Assembly: GCA_012728855.1 (NCBI GenBank)
Contig: JAAYEH010000463.1
Coordinates: 1 to 43,030 of the forward strand
Direction of reading: 5' to 3'
Source: Rhodopirellula sp.
Lineage (GTDB): Bacteria > Planctomycetota > Planctomycetia > Pirellulales > Thermoguttaceae
DNA: 43,030 nucleotides
Positions within the stretch are counted from its first letter, which is position 1, and every line of letters starts with the position of its first letter. Under the pieces are notes generated by a model. It had not been told where the DNA came from, searched no databases, and saw nothing but the letters and a program-made list of their open reading frames with translations. This document shows, piece by piece, positions 32,983-40,747 of the stretch. The position numbers were made by a program, and so were the translations under genes.

Positions 32983-33021
32983 AGGTTTTGGGATAGGCTC
33001 TTAGAGCCTATCCCAAAACCT
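32983..33021. repeat. Perfect 18-bp palindrome fused to family B
   Basis: AGGTTTTGGGATAGGCTC, spacer TTA, then its exact reverse complement. It provides the left outer arm of copy B2; the same 18-mer recurs at 33085-33102. Confidence 0.9.
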
Positions 33022-33102
33022 TGGAGGAGAGGGGGACAGGCACATTTTGCTCCGAAGACTCCGCAAAATGAGCCAGTCCCCGGCGGTTTTGGGATAGGCT
33101 CT
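33003..33102. repeat. Family B element, copy B2 (nested inverted repeats)
   Basis: Outer arms of 18 bases (AGAGCCTATCCCAAAACC / GGTTTTGGGATAGGCTCT) are perfect. Inner arms 33032-33050 and 33063-33081 (GGGGACAGGCACATTTTGC against GCAAAATGAGCCAGTCCCC) pair except at two positions. The right end overlaps the stop codon (33102-33104) of the lipoprotein gene. Confidence 0.9.
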
Positions 33103-33560
33103 TAGTCCTGCAGCTTGAACTCGAACTGGTTTTCGCCGTCGGCGACCACCTCGGCAGTCAGCCCGGAGGACTTGAAATCACCGTACTTGGCCGGTAAGAG
33201 CGAGATCTCCTCGGGCGGCATAACGGGCCCCTCAGGATCCGCGGCAGGCGGCGCCTCCTTGGTTTCGATCTTGGTGATCCGTACCTGGTGCTTGCCGGCA
33301 ACGGCGCCGTCTCCATCGTCGAAGGTCGTCAGCTTGAACTTGCCCTCGGCATCCGTGGTGCCGTAGGCCGCCTTCTGCTCCGTTTCCGAGCGAAAGACAA
33401 CTGTGGCTCCTTCCAAGGGCGCGCCGTTGTGCTGAACGACCCCGCCGGCCGGGTAGACTTGCGGTCTGTCTTCGGTCCATTTGTCGGACCCCTTGGAACA
33501 GCCCAAAGCACACACAGCCAGGGCGAGAGAAAGCCATCGGACCAAGTCAAAACGGTTCAT
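33102..33560 (-). CDS. Planctomycete lipoprotein with carboxypeptidase-regulatory-like domain
   Basis: The protein has 152 residues. A signal peptide with lipobox AVCALGC gives a lipidated Cys at residue 21. A beta-sandwich follows (VYPAGGVVQHNGAPLEGATVVFRSE...GTTDAEGKFKLTTFDDGDGAVAGKHQVRITKI), the usual transthyretin-like or carboxypeptidase-regulatory-like module found in DUF1559-associated lipoproteins. A good ribosome-binding site lies upstream of 33560. The stop codon is within repeat B2. It is the partner of the upstream DUF1559 gene on the same strand. Confidence 0.85.
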   Translation of the reverse strand: MNRFDLVRWLSLALAVCALGCSKGSDKWTEDRPQVYPAGGVVQHNGAPLEGATVVFRSETEQKAAYGTTDAEGKFKLTTFDDGDGAVAGKHQVRITKIETKEAPPAADPEGPVMPPEEISLLPAKYGDFKSSGLTAEVVADGENQFEFKLQD

Positions 33561-33680
33561 AACTAAACAGCATCCTTCCTGTATTCGGCGTCAAAAGGTG
33601 TTTTCCAAGGCATGCGCCACGCGCAACAGCACAAAGCGGCGGCGCGCTCTTGCGCAGGCGCAATACCCATTTCAGAGTCG

Positions 33681-34724
33681 TCAAAATTCTCCCAGGGTTT
33701 CGTTGCCAGCCTTAGAGCCGAGCTTTCCCCAAATCCCGTACGGGCTCTGTCCACCTGCCGGCTGAGCGGCACTGAGATCTCCGGTATCGATCGTTTCGCT
33801 GATGAATCGGACCGAGCCGTCCGCCAGAACTGCGTTGACTCCGCCGGGGTGCCGACTGTTGGCAGTGAGGATACCGGTAGTCGTCTGGCCGTTGCACACG
33901 GGTCCGTTGGGCGGCAAGATTGTATTGAAAGCGGTGTAGCCGGCCCGCCCGTCACACCAGCGAGTGCCCAACGAGCGGTCGCGGTCCAGCAGAGCTGTCG
34001 TGTATTGCCCATTGGAGAAGGTCGTCATGCAGTTGATCGGGCTCGTTGTGTAGCTAGTGGTATTCCTGCCAAACGTATTGCCGGCGGGCGGCCGCACGAC
34101 TTCCGACATGGCAATCGTGTTGCTGGTTCCGTCGAGGATTTCGGACATGTTAATGGCACTGTCGGGGCCAAAAATGCCGCGCAAGGGATGCTTAGTGCGG
34201 TTGCTATTCCAATGTAAATTCGTATACTGGTCTCCAGTCGAGAATGCGTAGTTGTTCTGCCCCATTGTCGTGATGTCCTTGGTGGGCGGATCGGAAGGGC
34301 ATAAAAGCATGTTGATCTGCGTTACCCAGGGTGCGAACCCCGTGCCCCATACGTAGGGCGGATCGGTCCCAACCTGATCAGACATAGCCGATTGTTCGAT
34401 GAACGGCAGCAAGGGGACAAACCCGCTCAATCGCCCTTCATAAGGTGCAACAGGGGCTCCCGTGGCGTTACTCCTCGAACCGCCTCCGATGCGGTAGGGA
34501 AAGGCCTTAAACGTATCGTGGTAATTGTGCAGCGCCAGGCCGAGCTGTTTGAGATTGTTGCTGCATTGAGAACGCCGTGCCGCTTCCCGGGCCGCCTGGA
34601 CCGCAGGGAGCAGCAGCGCGATCAAGATGCCGATGATCGCAATCACGACAAGGAGTTCGACCAGGGTAAAACCTCGCGCCGTCGCGGAATCGCGGCGTTC
34701 TCGCGGATGTAATGACAATTTCAT
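33681..34724 (-). CDS. DUF1559 prepilin-like surface protein
   Basis: The protein has 347 residues. The type IV prepilin-like leader RGFTLVELLVVIAIIGILIALLLPAVQAAREAAR is at about 18-51, followed by the invariant RRSQCSNNLKQLGLALHNYHDTFKAFP. The C-terminus carries the H-x9-DG signature (HPGGVNAVLADGSVRFISE). GAGGAG sits upstream of the ATG. These proteins are abundant in planctomycetes and are thought to be pseudopilin-type secreted or surface proteins; their exact role is unknown. It sits between two small lipoprotein genes. Confidence 0.97.
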   Translation of the reverse strand: MKLSLHPRERRDSATARGFTLVELLVVIAIIGILIALLLPAVQAAREAARRSQCSNNLKQLGLALHNYHDTFKAFPYRIGGGSRSNATGAPVAPYEGRLSGFVPLLPFIEQSAMSDQVGTDPPYVWGTGFAPWVTQINMLLCPSDPPTKDITTMGQNNYAFSTGDQYTNLHWNSNRTKHPLRGIFGPDSAINMSEILDGTSNTIAMSEVVRPPAGNTFGRNTTSYTTSPINCMTTFSNGQYTTALLDRDRSLGTRWCDGRAGYTAFNTILPPNGPVCNGQTTTGILTANSRHPGGVNAVLADGSVRFISETIDTGDLSAAQPAGGQSPYGIWGKLGSKAGNETLGEF

Positions 34725-34857
34725 CGTTCTCTCCTCGCCAAATAGAGCAATTGAAATAAAGAAGACTTTCTCTCGACTAAAAACTCTCAGTCCGCCGCGA
34801 AGTTCCGCAGCAAACGGATCCTTTTCGAAAATGGTGTGACTTCCGTCAAGCGGGTTG

Positions 34858-35199
34858 TCACGCGCTTTCCAATTCAGCCAGGATCTCCTTGGCCTTCTTC
34901 TGAATAGCAGAAGGGGTATTCATGAGTCCCTCAATCTCGCCAAAACCACGTTCGAGGACGGCGGCTTTCGCCGGATTTTCCTTCTTGGCGTCCTCAATGA
35001 TCTGATCAAAACGCATGAACTCGCTTTCGACGGGCTTGCCGTCGGCGTAGCCCTGCAGAATGTCCTTCGCCATCTCAATGGCAGCGGGAGGGGTTGTCTT
35101 AATGGCCTCCTCCTTAACACCGCCCGATCCACAGCCCAGCCATGCCGCCACCAGAGCAAAAAACAGAGCCGAAATCCAATTCTTTGGTGTCAATCTCAT
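34858..35199 (-). CDS. Small putative lipoprotein of DUF1559 module
   Basis: The protein has 113 residues from ATG 35199; an in-frame ATG at 35229 adds ten unlikely residues. The leader ends in lipobox AAWLGC (Cys near residue 23). The mature part is helical and lysine-rich (IEMAKDILQGYADGKPVESEFMRFDQIIEDAKKENPAKAAVLERGFGEIEGLM). No named domain was recognised. It lies between two DUF1559 genes on the same strand and is likely co-transcribed. Confidence 0.75.
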   Translation of the reverse strand: MRLTPKNWISALFFALVAAWLGCGSGGVKEEAIKTTPPAAIEMAKDILQGYADGKPVESEFMRFDQIIEDAKKENPAKAAVLERGFGEIEGLMNTPSAIQKKAKEILAELESA

Positions 35200-35255
35200 G
35201 ATGCCGTTGTCCTTTCCGTGGATTGCCATGTGACCTCAGTGATCGCGGGAGTGCC

Positions 35256-36311
35256 TTATTGCCCGAGAGAAGCGGGCTGGCCGTCGTTGCGTGAACCGAC
35301 GCGCTGATACGTAACCAGATCAACCGTTTCGGAGATGAAATGGACGGAGCCGTCACAATATGCGGCGTTGACCCCGCCGGGATGGTAACTGCGGGCCGGA
35401 TAGACGCCGTCGCTACCGATCAGCCAAGCTCCAGACGTACCCGGATGGCTGGTTGGCGCGTGCCAGTTCGGAGTCGCCACGGTGTTGTACGTGGTCCACA
35501 TCCAGGCGGTACAACCCCAAGTGTCTCCGAGGTTGCTGTGATGCGCCCCGGAAGAACCCAGAGCGTTCATGGCGGCGATATTGGCCTGTGCAAGCGCCCC
35601 GACTTGATCCGACGGCGGCATCACCGGTGTGGTGATCATCGATATACTAACGGCGGGCAGCATGTCGCGTGGGAAAGTAAAGTAGCCGGTGTTCCCGTCG
35701 CCGGGAAGGATCTCCGACAAGAGAATCGTGTTACTCGTCCCGTCGAAAATGCTCGAAAGGGGAGTGTCCCAAGACCGCACGATGGGACCGTTCTGCGCCA
35801 CGTTGTCCCAGTAGATGGTCGAACCCATGTTCCAGGCGTAGTGGTTGCTGGCACGCCGTGAATCGTCGGCATAACTGGGCCCCGACGGACAGATGAAGGC
35901 GCTGACTCGAGTCGCGGTGACGGTGGCATTCTGGTTCGGCGGCGGTTGCGGGAGATCGTGAGCGGAGTTGTAACCCCAGATCCAGCGGGAATAATCGAAC
36001 ATGTCATGAAGGGCGGTTTGCTCGATGTACGGAAGTACCGCTATATGAACAGACGGCAAATAGAGAGGGCTGCTTCTCCACCAGAGACCGTTGTTCTGTT
36101 TGTAGGCCGCGGCCGGGAAAGTTTTGTACGTGTCTTCGTAATTGAGCATCGCCAAAGACAATTGCTTCAGATTATTGGTACACTGCGACCGTCTCGCCGC
36201 TTCCCGAGCCGCTTGGACAGCCGGCAACAGCAGCGCAATGAGGATGCCAATAATCGCGATTACCACTAGAAGCTCCACGAGCGTGAAGCCCGTACGTCGT
36301 TTCGTACTCAT
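35256..36311 (-). CDS. DUF1559 prepilin-like surface protein (second copy)
   Basis: The protein has 351 residues. The leader RRTGFTLVELLVVIAIIGILIALLLPAVQAAREAAR is near the start (residues 5-40), then RRSQCTNNLKQLSLAMLNYEDTYKTFPAA. The C-terminal H-x9-DG is HPGGVNAAYCDGSVHFISETV. A GGGGGT-containing leader precedes the ATG. Shared leader and tail but divergent middle make it a paralogue of the 33681 gene. It heads the minus-strand DUF1559/lipoprotein transcript. Confidence 0.97.
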   Translation of the reverse strand: MSTKRRTGFTLVELLVVIAIIGILIALLLPAVQAAREAARRSQCTNNLKQLSLAMLNYEDTYKTFPAAAYKQNNGLWWRSSPLYLPSVHIAVLPYIEQTALHDMFDYSRWIWGYNSAHDLPQPPPNQNATVTATRVSAFICPSGPSYADDSRRASNHYAWNMGSTIYWDNVAQNGPIVRSWDTPLSSIFDGTSNTILLSEILPGDGNTGYFTFPRDMLPAVSISMITTPVMPPSDQVGALAQANIAAMNALGSSGAHHSNLGDTWGCTAWMWTTYNTVATPNWHAPTSHPGTSGAWLIGSDGVYPARSYHPGGVNAAYCDGSVHFISETVDLVTYQRVGSRNDGQPASLGQ

Positions 36312-36813
36312 GGTCGTCTACCCCCAAATAGTTAAGAGAACCCGATCATTCGCTGGAATGCCGCCCCCCCTCGCTTGCCGACGACGCTCCCACCTGAACG
36401 TAAACTGAATATAATCCTGGCCGACGAAGAGTGCAACCGTTTTGGTCTTCGCCAAGCGGATGGAATCCGGATTTCTTAGCAGACGCAATCTGGCTACGCC
36501 CTAAGCCTGACAGCGACGACTTACCGAAGCTCGCAAAGCCCTTACATAGGGCCGTCCAATCATGCCCAACGTCTGGCACGGCCCGCCACCCCACAGTCAA
36601 GAGGATATAGACGATATAGCAGTCACCCTGGCCTCGCCTACCAATTCAATGCGATAAACCCCCTACTGGGAATTGCTCTTCCGTTGGGGCCGGGAATTTG
36701 GTACTAACCACCCGATTGTCGGCAGTTCCCGCGTGCGCAGGCGACGTCCCGCCGGTTGCCTTACGACGCGATCCGGGGCCGATCCCTCGTTGATATCCAC
36801 AGGTATCTTGCCC
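36312..36813. other. Intergenic region between divergent genes
   Basis: About 500 bases between the DUF1559 gene (minus) and the DUF11 locus (plus). No convincing ORF, hairpin family or RNA was recognised. A small direct repeat (GATATAGACGATATAGC near 36603) is the only local feature noted. It must hold both promoters. Confidence 0.45.
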
Positions 36814-37227
36814 ATGAAACGCTTTCTCATCCGCATGTCGGCGTTGGCGACGATCGTCGTTCTCGGCCTGATCGCTATCGCCCAGGCCCAGAAGGGCATT
36901 GGCCGTTCGTCCGCGGAACCGCCCGCGTCCCAAGCGACCGCGGAGACAAACCTACCAGGGCTTCAGCCGACGCTGCAGCCGACCATTACCGAAGCACCGC
37001 GCGAACTCCCCAACGATCTGCCGATGAACCCGCTACGGGCAAACCATCGGCAGCCGCGCAGTCCCTTGATCCGAACTTCGGCGTTTGCCAGCGACGAAAC
37101 CGCCGTGGCGGCGCCGGCCGTCGGGGATCAAGTGGCTGGGCAGGCACCGGCCATGCCCGAAGCGAGCGTCAACCCGCCGGGGTTGCGACCCGTGCCGGCC
37201 CCGCTGGCTGCGGGGGCGAACCCATGA
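36814..37227 (+). CDS. Signal-peptide part of split DUF11 surface protein
   Basis: A 137-residue ORF starts MKRFLIRMSALATIVVLGLIAIAQAQ, a clear signal peptide. The rest is Ala/Pro/Glu/Gln-rich and probably disordered. The stop (TGA 37225-37227) overlaps the ATG of the following DUF11 ORF (ATGA), and a one-base insertion in the G-run at about 37210 would fuse the two. In other planctomycetes a single protein has signal, proline-rich linker and DUF11 repeats. The ORF is therefore best read as the 5' half of one gene, broken by a real or sequencing frameshift; independent translation with coupling is the alternative. Confidence 0.7.
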   Translation: MKRFLIRMSALATIVVLGLIAIAQAQKGIGRSSAEPPASQATAETNLPGLQPTLQPTITEAPRELPNDLPMNPLRANHRQPRSPLIRTSAFASDETAVAAPAVGDQVAGQAPAMPEASVNPPGLRPVPAPLAAGANP

Positions 37228-39020
37228 ATGCGGCGGCGAGGCCGGAAATGAGCTTCCCTTCGGCCGGGCAATCCTCTCCATCAGGTCTCGCTGCGAACGA
37301 TAGCACACCGGCGCCGGCACCGGCCGGTCAAGACTTCGGTCCGGACATGTCCTTGCAGCCGCCCAGCGGGGCGCCTGCCGCAATGCCGCTTCCCAATGGC
37401 GCCGCCGATCCATCCGCCTTGGCCCCGCAGGTGCCGCTTGCCGTGGAAGTGGCGCCGGCCGAGACGCAATCGATTTCATCCCCCAGGCCGATGCCCACGG
37501 AAGGACTTGCCGGTACGGCGCAGCCGCTAGCGCTCCCCGTGGGGCAAGAACCCGCGATCGGTATCGACCCGTCGATGTCCACGGCCATCCCGTCCGGAAA
37601 CCCATTGCCGGCCGCCGGTGGGGCAGGCATACCGGGCGTTGCCCAGTTGGAAGGACCGCAGACGCCACAAATCACCCTCCAGAAATCCGGTCCACAGGAA
37701 ATCCAGGTCGGCAAGGCGGCCAAGTTCCAGGTAAAAGTGCAGAATACTGGCCAGGTGGCGGCACAAAACGTGGAGATTCGCGACGATGTGCCGCGTGGAA
37801 CCCAGCTTATCTCAACGACTCCTCCGGCCTCGCGGGGCGTACGCGGCGAACTGGTCTGGCCGCTGGGCACACTGAAGCCGGGAGAGGAGATGTCGGTCGA
37901 AATCGAACTGATGCCGATCGCCGAAGGGGAGATCGGAAGCGTTGCAACGGTGGCGTTTCACGCGGAGGCATCGGCACGCAGCATTGCCACGAAACCCGAA
38001 CTGGTTGTAGAAACCGTCGGTCCGCGGCAGGTTCTCATTGGTGAAGAGGTGGTGCTCTCGATCACCGTGGCCAATCCGGGAAGCGGCATCGCCAGCGAGG
38101 TGGTGATCGACGAGCGCGTTCCGGCGGGATTGCAGCACGCGGCCGGGGCGGAACTGGAATACGAAATCGGCGAACTTCAACCCAACGAAAGCCGGCAACT
38201 CGAACTCCGCATGATCGCCACGCAGGCCGGACGGATTACCAATACGCTGACCGCCCGCGGAGCGGCGAATCTACGGGCCGAGCACCAGTGGGAAATCGAC
38301 GTGCTCGCGCCGCAGCTTCAGGTGGCGATCGACGGCCCTAAACGCCGTTACCTGGAGCGGGAGGCGGTATACAGCGTCTCCGTGTCGAATCCGGGGACGG
38401 CCCCGGCCAGACAGGTCGAATTAGTCGCGCATCTGCCCACGGGCATGAAGTTCGCCGGAGCGAACAACGCCGGGTACTTCGACGAAGCAAATCAGAGCGT
38501 CCACTGGGTGCTCGAGGAACTTCCCGCCAATGAGACCGGCAGCGTGCAATTGACGGCCATTCCCACCGTGGCGGGCGAACAGACGATCCGCGTTTCCGGC
38601 CGCGCCGACCGCGGGTTGGCCGATGAGCAACAGCAGGCAATCCTCGTGGAAGGGATCGCCGCTATCTTGTTCGAAGTGGTCGACGTCAACGACCCGATCG
38701 AAGTCAACGGCGAAACCACCTACGAAATTCGCGTCGTCAACCAAGGATCGAAGGCGGCCACGAATGTTCAAGTAGTCGCCGAACTGCCCCCCGGCATGAG
38801 AGCGATTGCCGCCGAAGGCCCCACGGCCAACGGCGTACGAGGCAACCAGGTCTCCTTTGAACCGCTGGCGAAGCTGGCGCCGAAGGCCGATACCACCTAC
38901 CGCGTTCGCGTGCAGGGGATCCAAGCGGGCGACCAGCGGATTCGCGTTCAGCTCCAGACGGCCGAACTTCAGCCGCCGGTGACCAAGGAAGAGAGCACAC
39001 GGGTTTACGCGGATCAATAG
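37224..39020 (+). CDS. DUF11-repeat surface protein (3' part of a split gene)
   Basis: The protein has 598 residues from ATG 37224 and lacks its own signal peptide. The first about 140 residues are Pro/Ala-rich. Four beta-sandwich repeats follow (about 148-250, 255-350, 360-480 and 485-595) with DUF11-like patterns: G...F.V.V.NTG..A..NV.I.D..P.G......P, and similar cores ITVANPGSGIASEVVIDERVP, SVSNPGTAPARQVELVAHLPTG and IRVVNQGSKAATNVQVVAELPPG. DUF11-type domains mediate cell-surface and adhesive architecture. The missing leader is supplied by the overlapping ORF 36814-37227, so the pair probably encodes one secreted protein. Confidence 0.82.
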   Translation: MNAAARPEMSFPSAGQSSPSGLAANDSTPAPAPAGQDFGPDMSLQPPSGAPAAMPLPNGAADPSALAPQVPLAVEVAPAETQSISSPRPMPTEGLAGTAQPLALPVGQEPAIGIDPSMSTAIPSGNPLPAAGGAGIPGVAQLEGPQTPQITLQKSGPQEIQVGKAAKFQVKVQNTGQVAAQNVEIRDDVPRGTQLISTTPPASRGVRGELVWPLGTLKPGEEMSVEIELMPIAEGEIGSVATVAFHAEASARSIATKPELVVETVGPRQVLIGEEVVLSITVANPGSGIASEVVIDERVPAGLQHAAGAELEYEIGELQPNESRQLELRMIATQAGRITNTLTARGAANLRAEHQWEIDVLAPQLQVAIDGPKRRYLEREAVYSVSVSNPGTAPARQVELVAHLPTGMKFAGANNAGYFDEANQSVHWVLEELPANETGSVQLTAIPTVAGEQTIRVSGRADRGLADEQQQAILVEGIAAILFEVVDVNDPIEVNGETTYEIRVVNQGSKAATNVQVVAELPPGMRAIAAEGPTANGVRGNQVSFEPLAKLAPKADTTYRVRVQGIQAGDQRIRVQLQTAELQPPVTKEESTRVYADQ

Positions 39021-39034
39021 CTCGCCCGATCGAA

Positions 39035-39135
39035 GGAGGCTTCTGAAAAGGGTACGGGCACCGCAACGGATTGTGGTTTGGCGCGACGACAGGTACGAAA
39101 TGTTGCGGAGCCAGTCCCCTTCTTCAGAAACCTCC
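39035..39135. repeat. Family B element, copy B3
   Basis: The arms 39035-39067 and 39102-39135 (GGAGGCTTCTGAA... against ...TTCAGAAACCTCC) pair over about 30 positions, with mismatches at the two family-specific positions plus one more. The core reads GGGTACGGGCACCGCAAC / GTTGCGGAGCCAGTCCCC. The arm begins 15 bases after the DUF11 stop; the element lies just upstream of the CitG-like start. Confidence 0.9.
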
Positions 39136-39147
39136 GGAGACGACGCG

Positions 39148-40059
39148 GTGGCATCCCGGCGAGGCGCTCTTTCGATCGGGCAATGCGCCACGTTGGCGTG
39201 CCTTCTGGAGGTGGCGGCGCCGAAGCCGGGAAATGTCCACCGCGGAGCAGATTTCGAGGATCTCACGCTCCAGGACTTGCTAACCAGCGCGGTGGCGATC
39301 GGTCCCGTGATGAACGCCGCTGCGGAATCCTCCGTGGGCCGGACCGTGCTCGAATCGGTTGAGGCAACGCGGCGGCTGGTCGGTACGAATACAAACCTGG
39401 GGACCGTATTGCTGCTGGCGCCGATGGCCAAGGCGCCGGACAAAGCGGGACTGCGCGAAGGGGTGATCCGTGTGATCGGCGATCTGAAGCCCCAGGACGC
39501 GAGGGATGTCTACTCAGCCATCCGTCTGGCGCAAGCCGGCGGGTTGGGAGAGGTCGACGAATACGACGTGGCGGGGCAGCCGCCCGCGGATCTCATTGCC
39601 GCAATGCGGTCGGCGGCGGGGCGCGACATGGTCGCCAGGCAATACGCCGAGGGCTTCTCCGAGGTCTTCGAGTGCGCCTTGCCGTGGCTGCGTGAAGGGA
39701 TCGATGCGGGTTGGAGCACCGCGGACGCGATTGTCCATTTGCATGTTCGGCTGCTGGCTGCCTTTCCCGACAGCCTGATTGCGCGCAAGTGCGGTCCGAA
39801 GGTCGCCGCCGAGTCTTCCGCCCGGGCCGCAGCGACGCTGCAGGCAGGCCGGCCGGGAGACGAAGAGTACTTCCGCGCCCTGGCCGATCTCGATTTCTGG
39901 CTCCGCGGCGATGGCCACCGCCGCAACCCCGGAACCACGGCCGACCTGGTCGCCGCAGGCTTGTTTGCGGCCCTGCGGGAGGGATGGTTGCCGATACAGC
40001 GCGGTACGCTTTCGCGAGGGCAGGGTATAATGGATGAGTCGAACGAGAATGCGGATTGA
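39148..40059 (+). CDS. CitG-like (triphosphoribosyl-dephospho-CoA synthase family) protein
   Basis: The protein has 303 residues. GTG 39148 is chosen because GGAG lies about nine bases upstream; an ATG at 39073 lies inside the B3 loop and would add unrelated residues. The family motifs are clear: LEVAAPKPGNVHRGADFEDL near the N-terminus, SAVAIGPVMNAA, TNLGTVLLLAPM, and NPGTTADLVAAGLFAAL near the end. In citrate-lyase systems CitG makes the prosthetic group precursor; planctomycete and methylotroph relatives occur with methanopterin-linked C1 genes and have no proven activity. With a PTPS-like neighbour, the C1 context is more likely than citrate lyase. Confidence is high for family and moderate for role. 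Confidence 0.85.
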   Translation: MASRRGALSIGQCATLACLLEVAAPKPGNVHRGADFEDLTLQDLLTSAVAIGPVMNAAAESSVGRTVLESVEATRRLVGTNTNLGTVLLLAPMAKAPDKAGLREGVIRVIGDLKPQDARDVYSAIRLAQAGGLGEVDEYDVAGQPPADLIAAMRSAAGRDMVARQYAEGFSEVFECALPWLREGIDAGWSTADAIVHLHVRLLAAFPDSLIARKCGPKVAAESSARAAATLQAGRPGDEEYFRALADLDFWLRGDGHRRNPGTTADLVAAGLFAALREGWLPIQRGTLSRGQGIMDESNENAD

Positions 40060-40067
40060 AAGCGAAG

Positions 40068-40158
40068 GGGGTCGGGAGTCTTTTTCCGTATCGGCCGCCG
40101 ACCGCGTCAGATCTGCCGAGCGGCGGTGAAGCCGATACGGAAAAAGACTCCCGACCCC
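40068..40158. repeat. Family A inverted-repeat element, copy A3
   Basis: The arms 40068-40095 and 40131-40158 are perfect 28-base reverse complements, GGGGTCGGGAGTC... with inner stem CCGTATCGGC. The inner stem again differs from A1 and A2 with compensation. CCGCCG / CGGCGG extends the stem inside. It lies nine bases after the CitG-like stop and 25 bases before the PTPS start. Confidence 0.93.
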
Positions 40159-40183
40159 TTCTTGACTCCAAATCGAAAGCCAA

Positions 40184-40672
40184 ATGGAACGTTACCGAGT
40201 CCGCATCGCCAAAGACGATCTTGTCTTCAGTGCCGGGCATTTCATCACTTTCGATGGGGATATTTGCGAGCGTCTGCACGGGCACAACTACCGTGTCGCG
40301 GCGGAGGTGGAAGGGCCTCTGGACGGGAACCACTACGTCGTCGATTTCATTGCGCTGCGCGATAGTCTCAAAGCGATCGTCGACGAACTCGATCACTTCA
40401 TGCTGCTGCCGACGGAACACCCATTGATCCGTGTTACGGCGGACGATCAGGAGGTCGAAGTCCGCTTCCGCGACCGCCGTTGGATCTTTCCTCGCTGCGA
40501 CTGCCTCCTTCTGCCGCTGCCGAACACCACGACGGAATTGCTGGGACGGTATATCGGGCGACGGTTAAGGGACGATCTGCAACGGCGGACGGGTGTGCGA
40601 CCGGCATTGGTGCGAATTGAAGTCGACGAGTGCTTTGGTCAAGCGGCCCAGTGCGAACTGGGCGATGGCTAG
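40184..40672 (+). CDS. 6-pyruvoyl-tetrahydropterin synthase/QueD family protein
   Basis: The protein has 162 residues. Zinc ligands H19 (FSAGHF), H32 and H34 (HGHNY) and the catalytic-pattern cysteine C28 (CERLHGH, matching the CxxxHGH of QueD) are present. D70/H71 and the C-terminal E149 (VDEC) fit the rest of the active site, with NTTTELLG replacing the common NPTAE. QueD makes 6-carboxy-tetrahydropterin for queuosine; PTPS relatives act in folate or methanopterin pathways. No other queuosine gene is near, while the CitG-like gene directly upstream favours a pterin/C1 context. Confidence 0.92.
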   Translation: MERYRVRIAKDDLVFSAGHFITFDGDICERLHGHNYRVAAEVEGPLDGNHYVVDFIALRDSLKAIVDELDHFMLLPTEHPLIRVTADDQEVEVRFRDRRWIFPRCDCLLLPLPNTTTELLGRYIGRRLRDDLQRRTGVRPALVRIEVDECFGQAAQCELGDG

Positions 40673-40682
40673 ATCATTCACG

Positions 40683-40717
40683 GTGGGGCAGGTTAGCAGC
40701 CTGCCCTACGACGTATT
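40683..40717. repeat. Family E stem-loop, copy E2
   Basis: GTGGGGCAGG, seven-base loop, CCTGCCC, then TACGACGTATT. It lies 11 bases after the PTPS stop. It has the same length and trailer as copy E1. Confidence 0.75.
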
Positions 40718-40747
40718 GCGGATATCCTGGCAACCGGTTGTTTCCTT

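Noticed and set aside
36756..37223. Extension of the DUF11 ORF to ATG 36756
   Set aside because: The residues before 37224 in that frame have no signal peptide or similarity; the other frame carries the real signal peptide.
37200..37227. Programmed -1 frameshift site
   Set aside because: The codons GCG GGG GCG do not form an X XXY YYZ slippery heptamer, and no downstream pseudoknot was noticed; an indel or coupled reinitiation is simpler.
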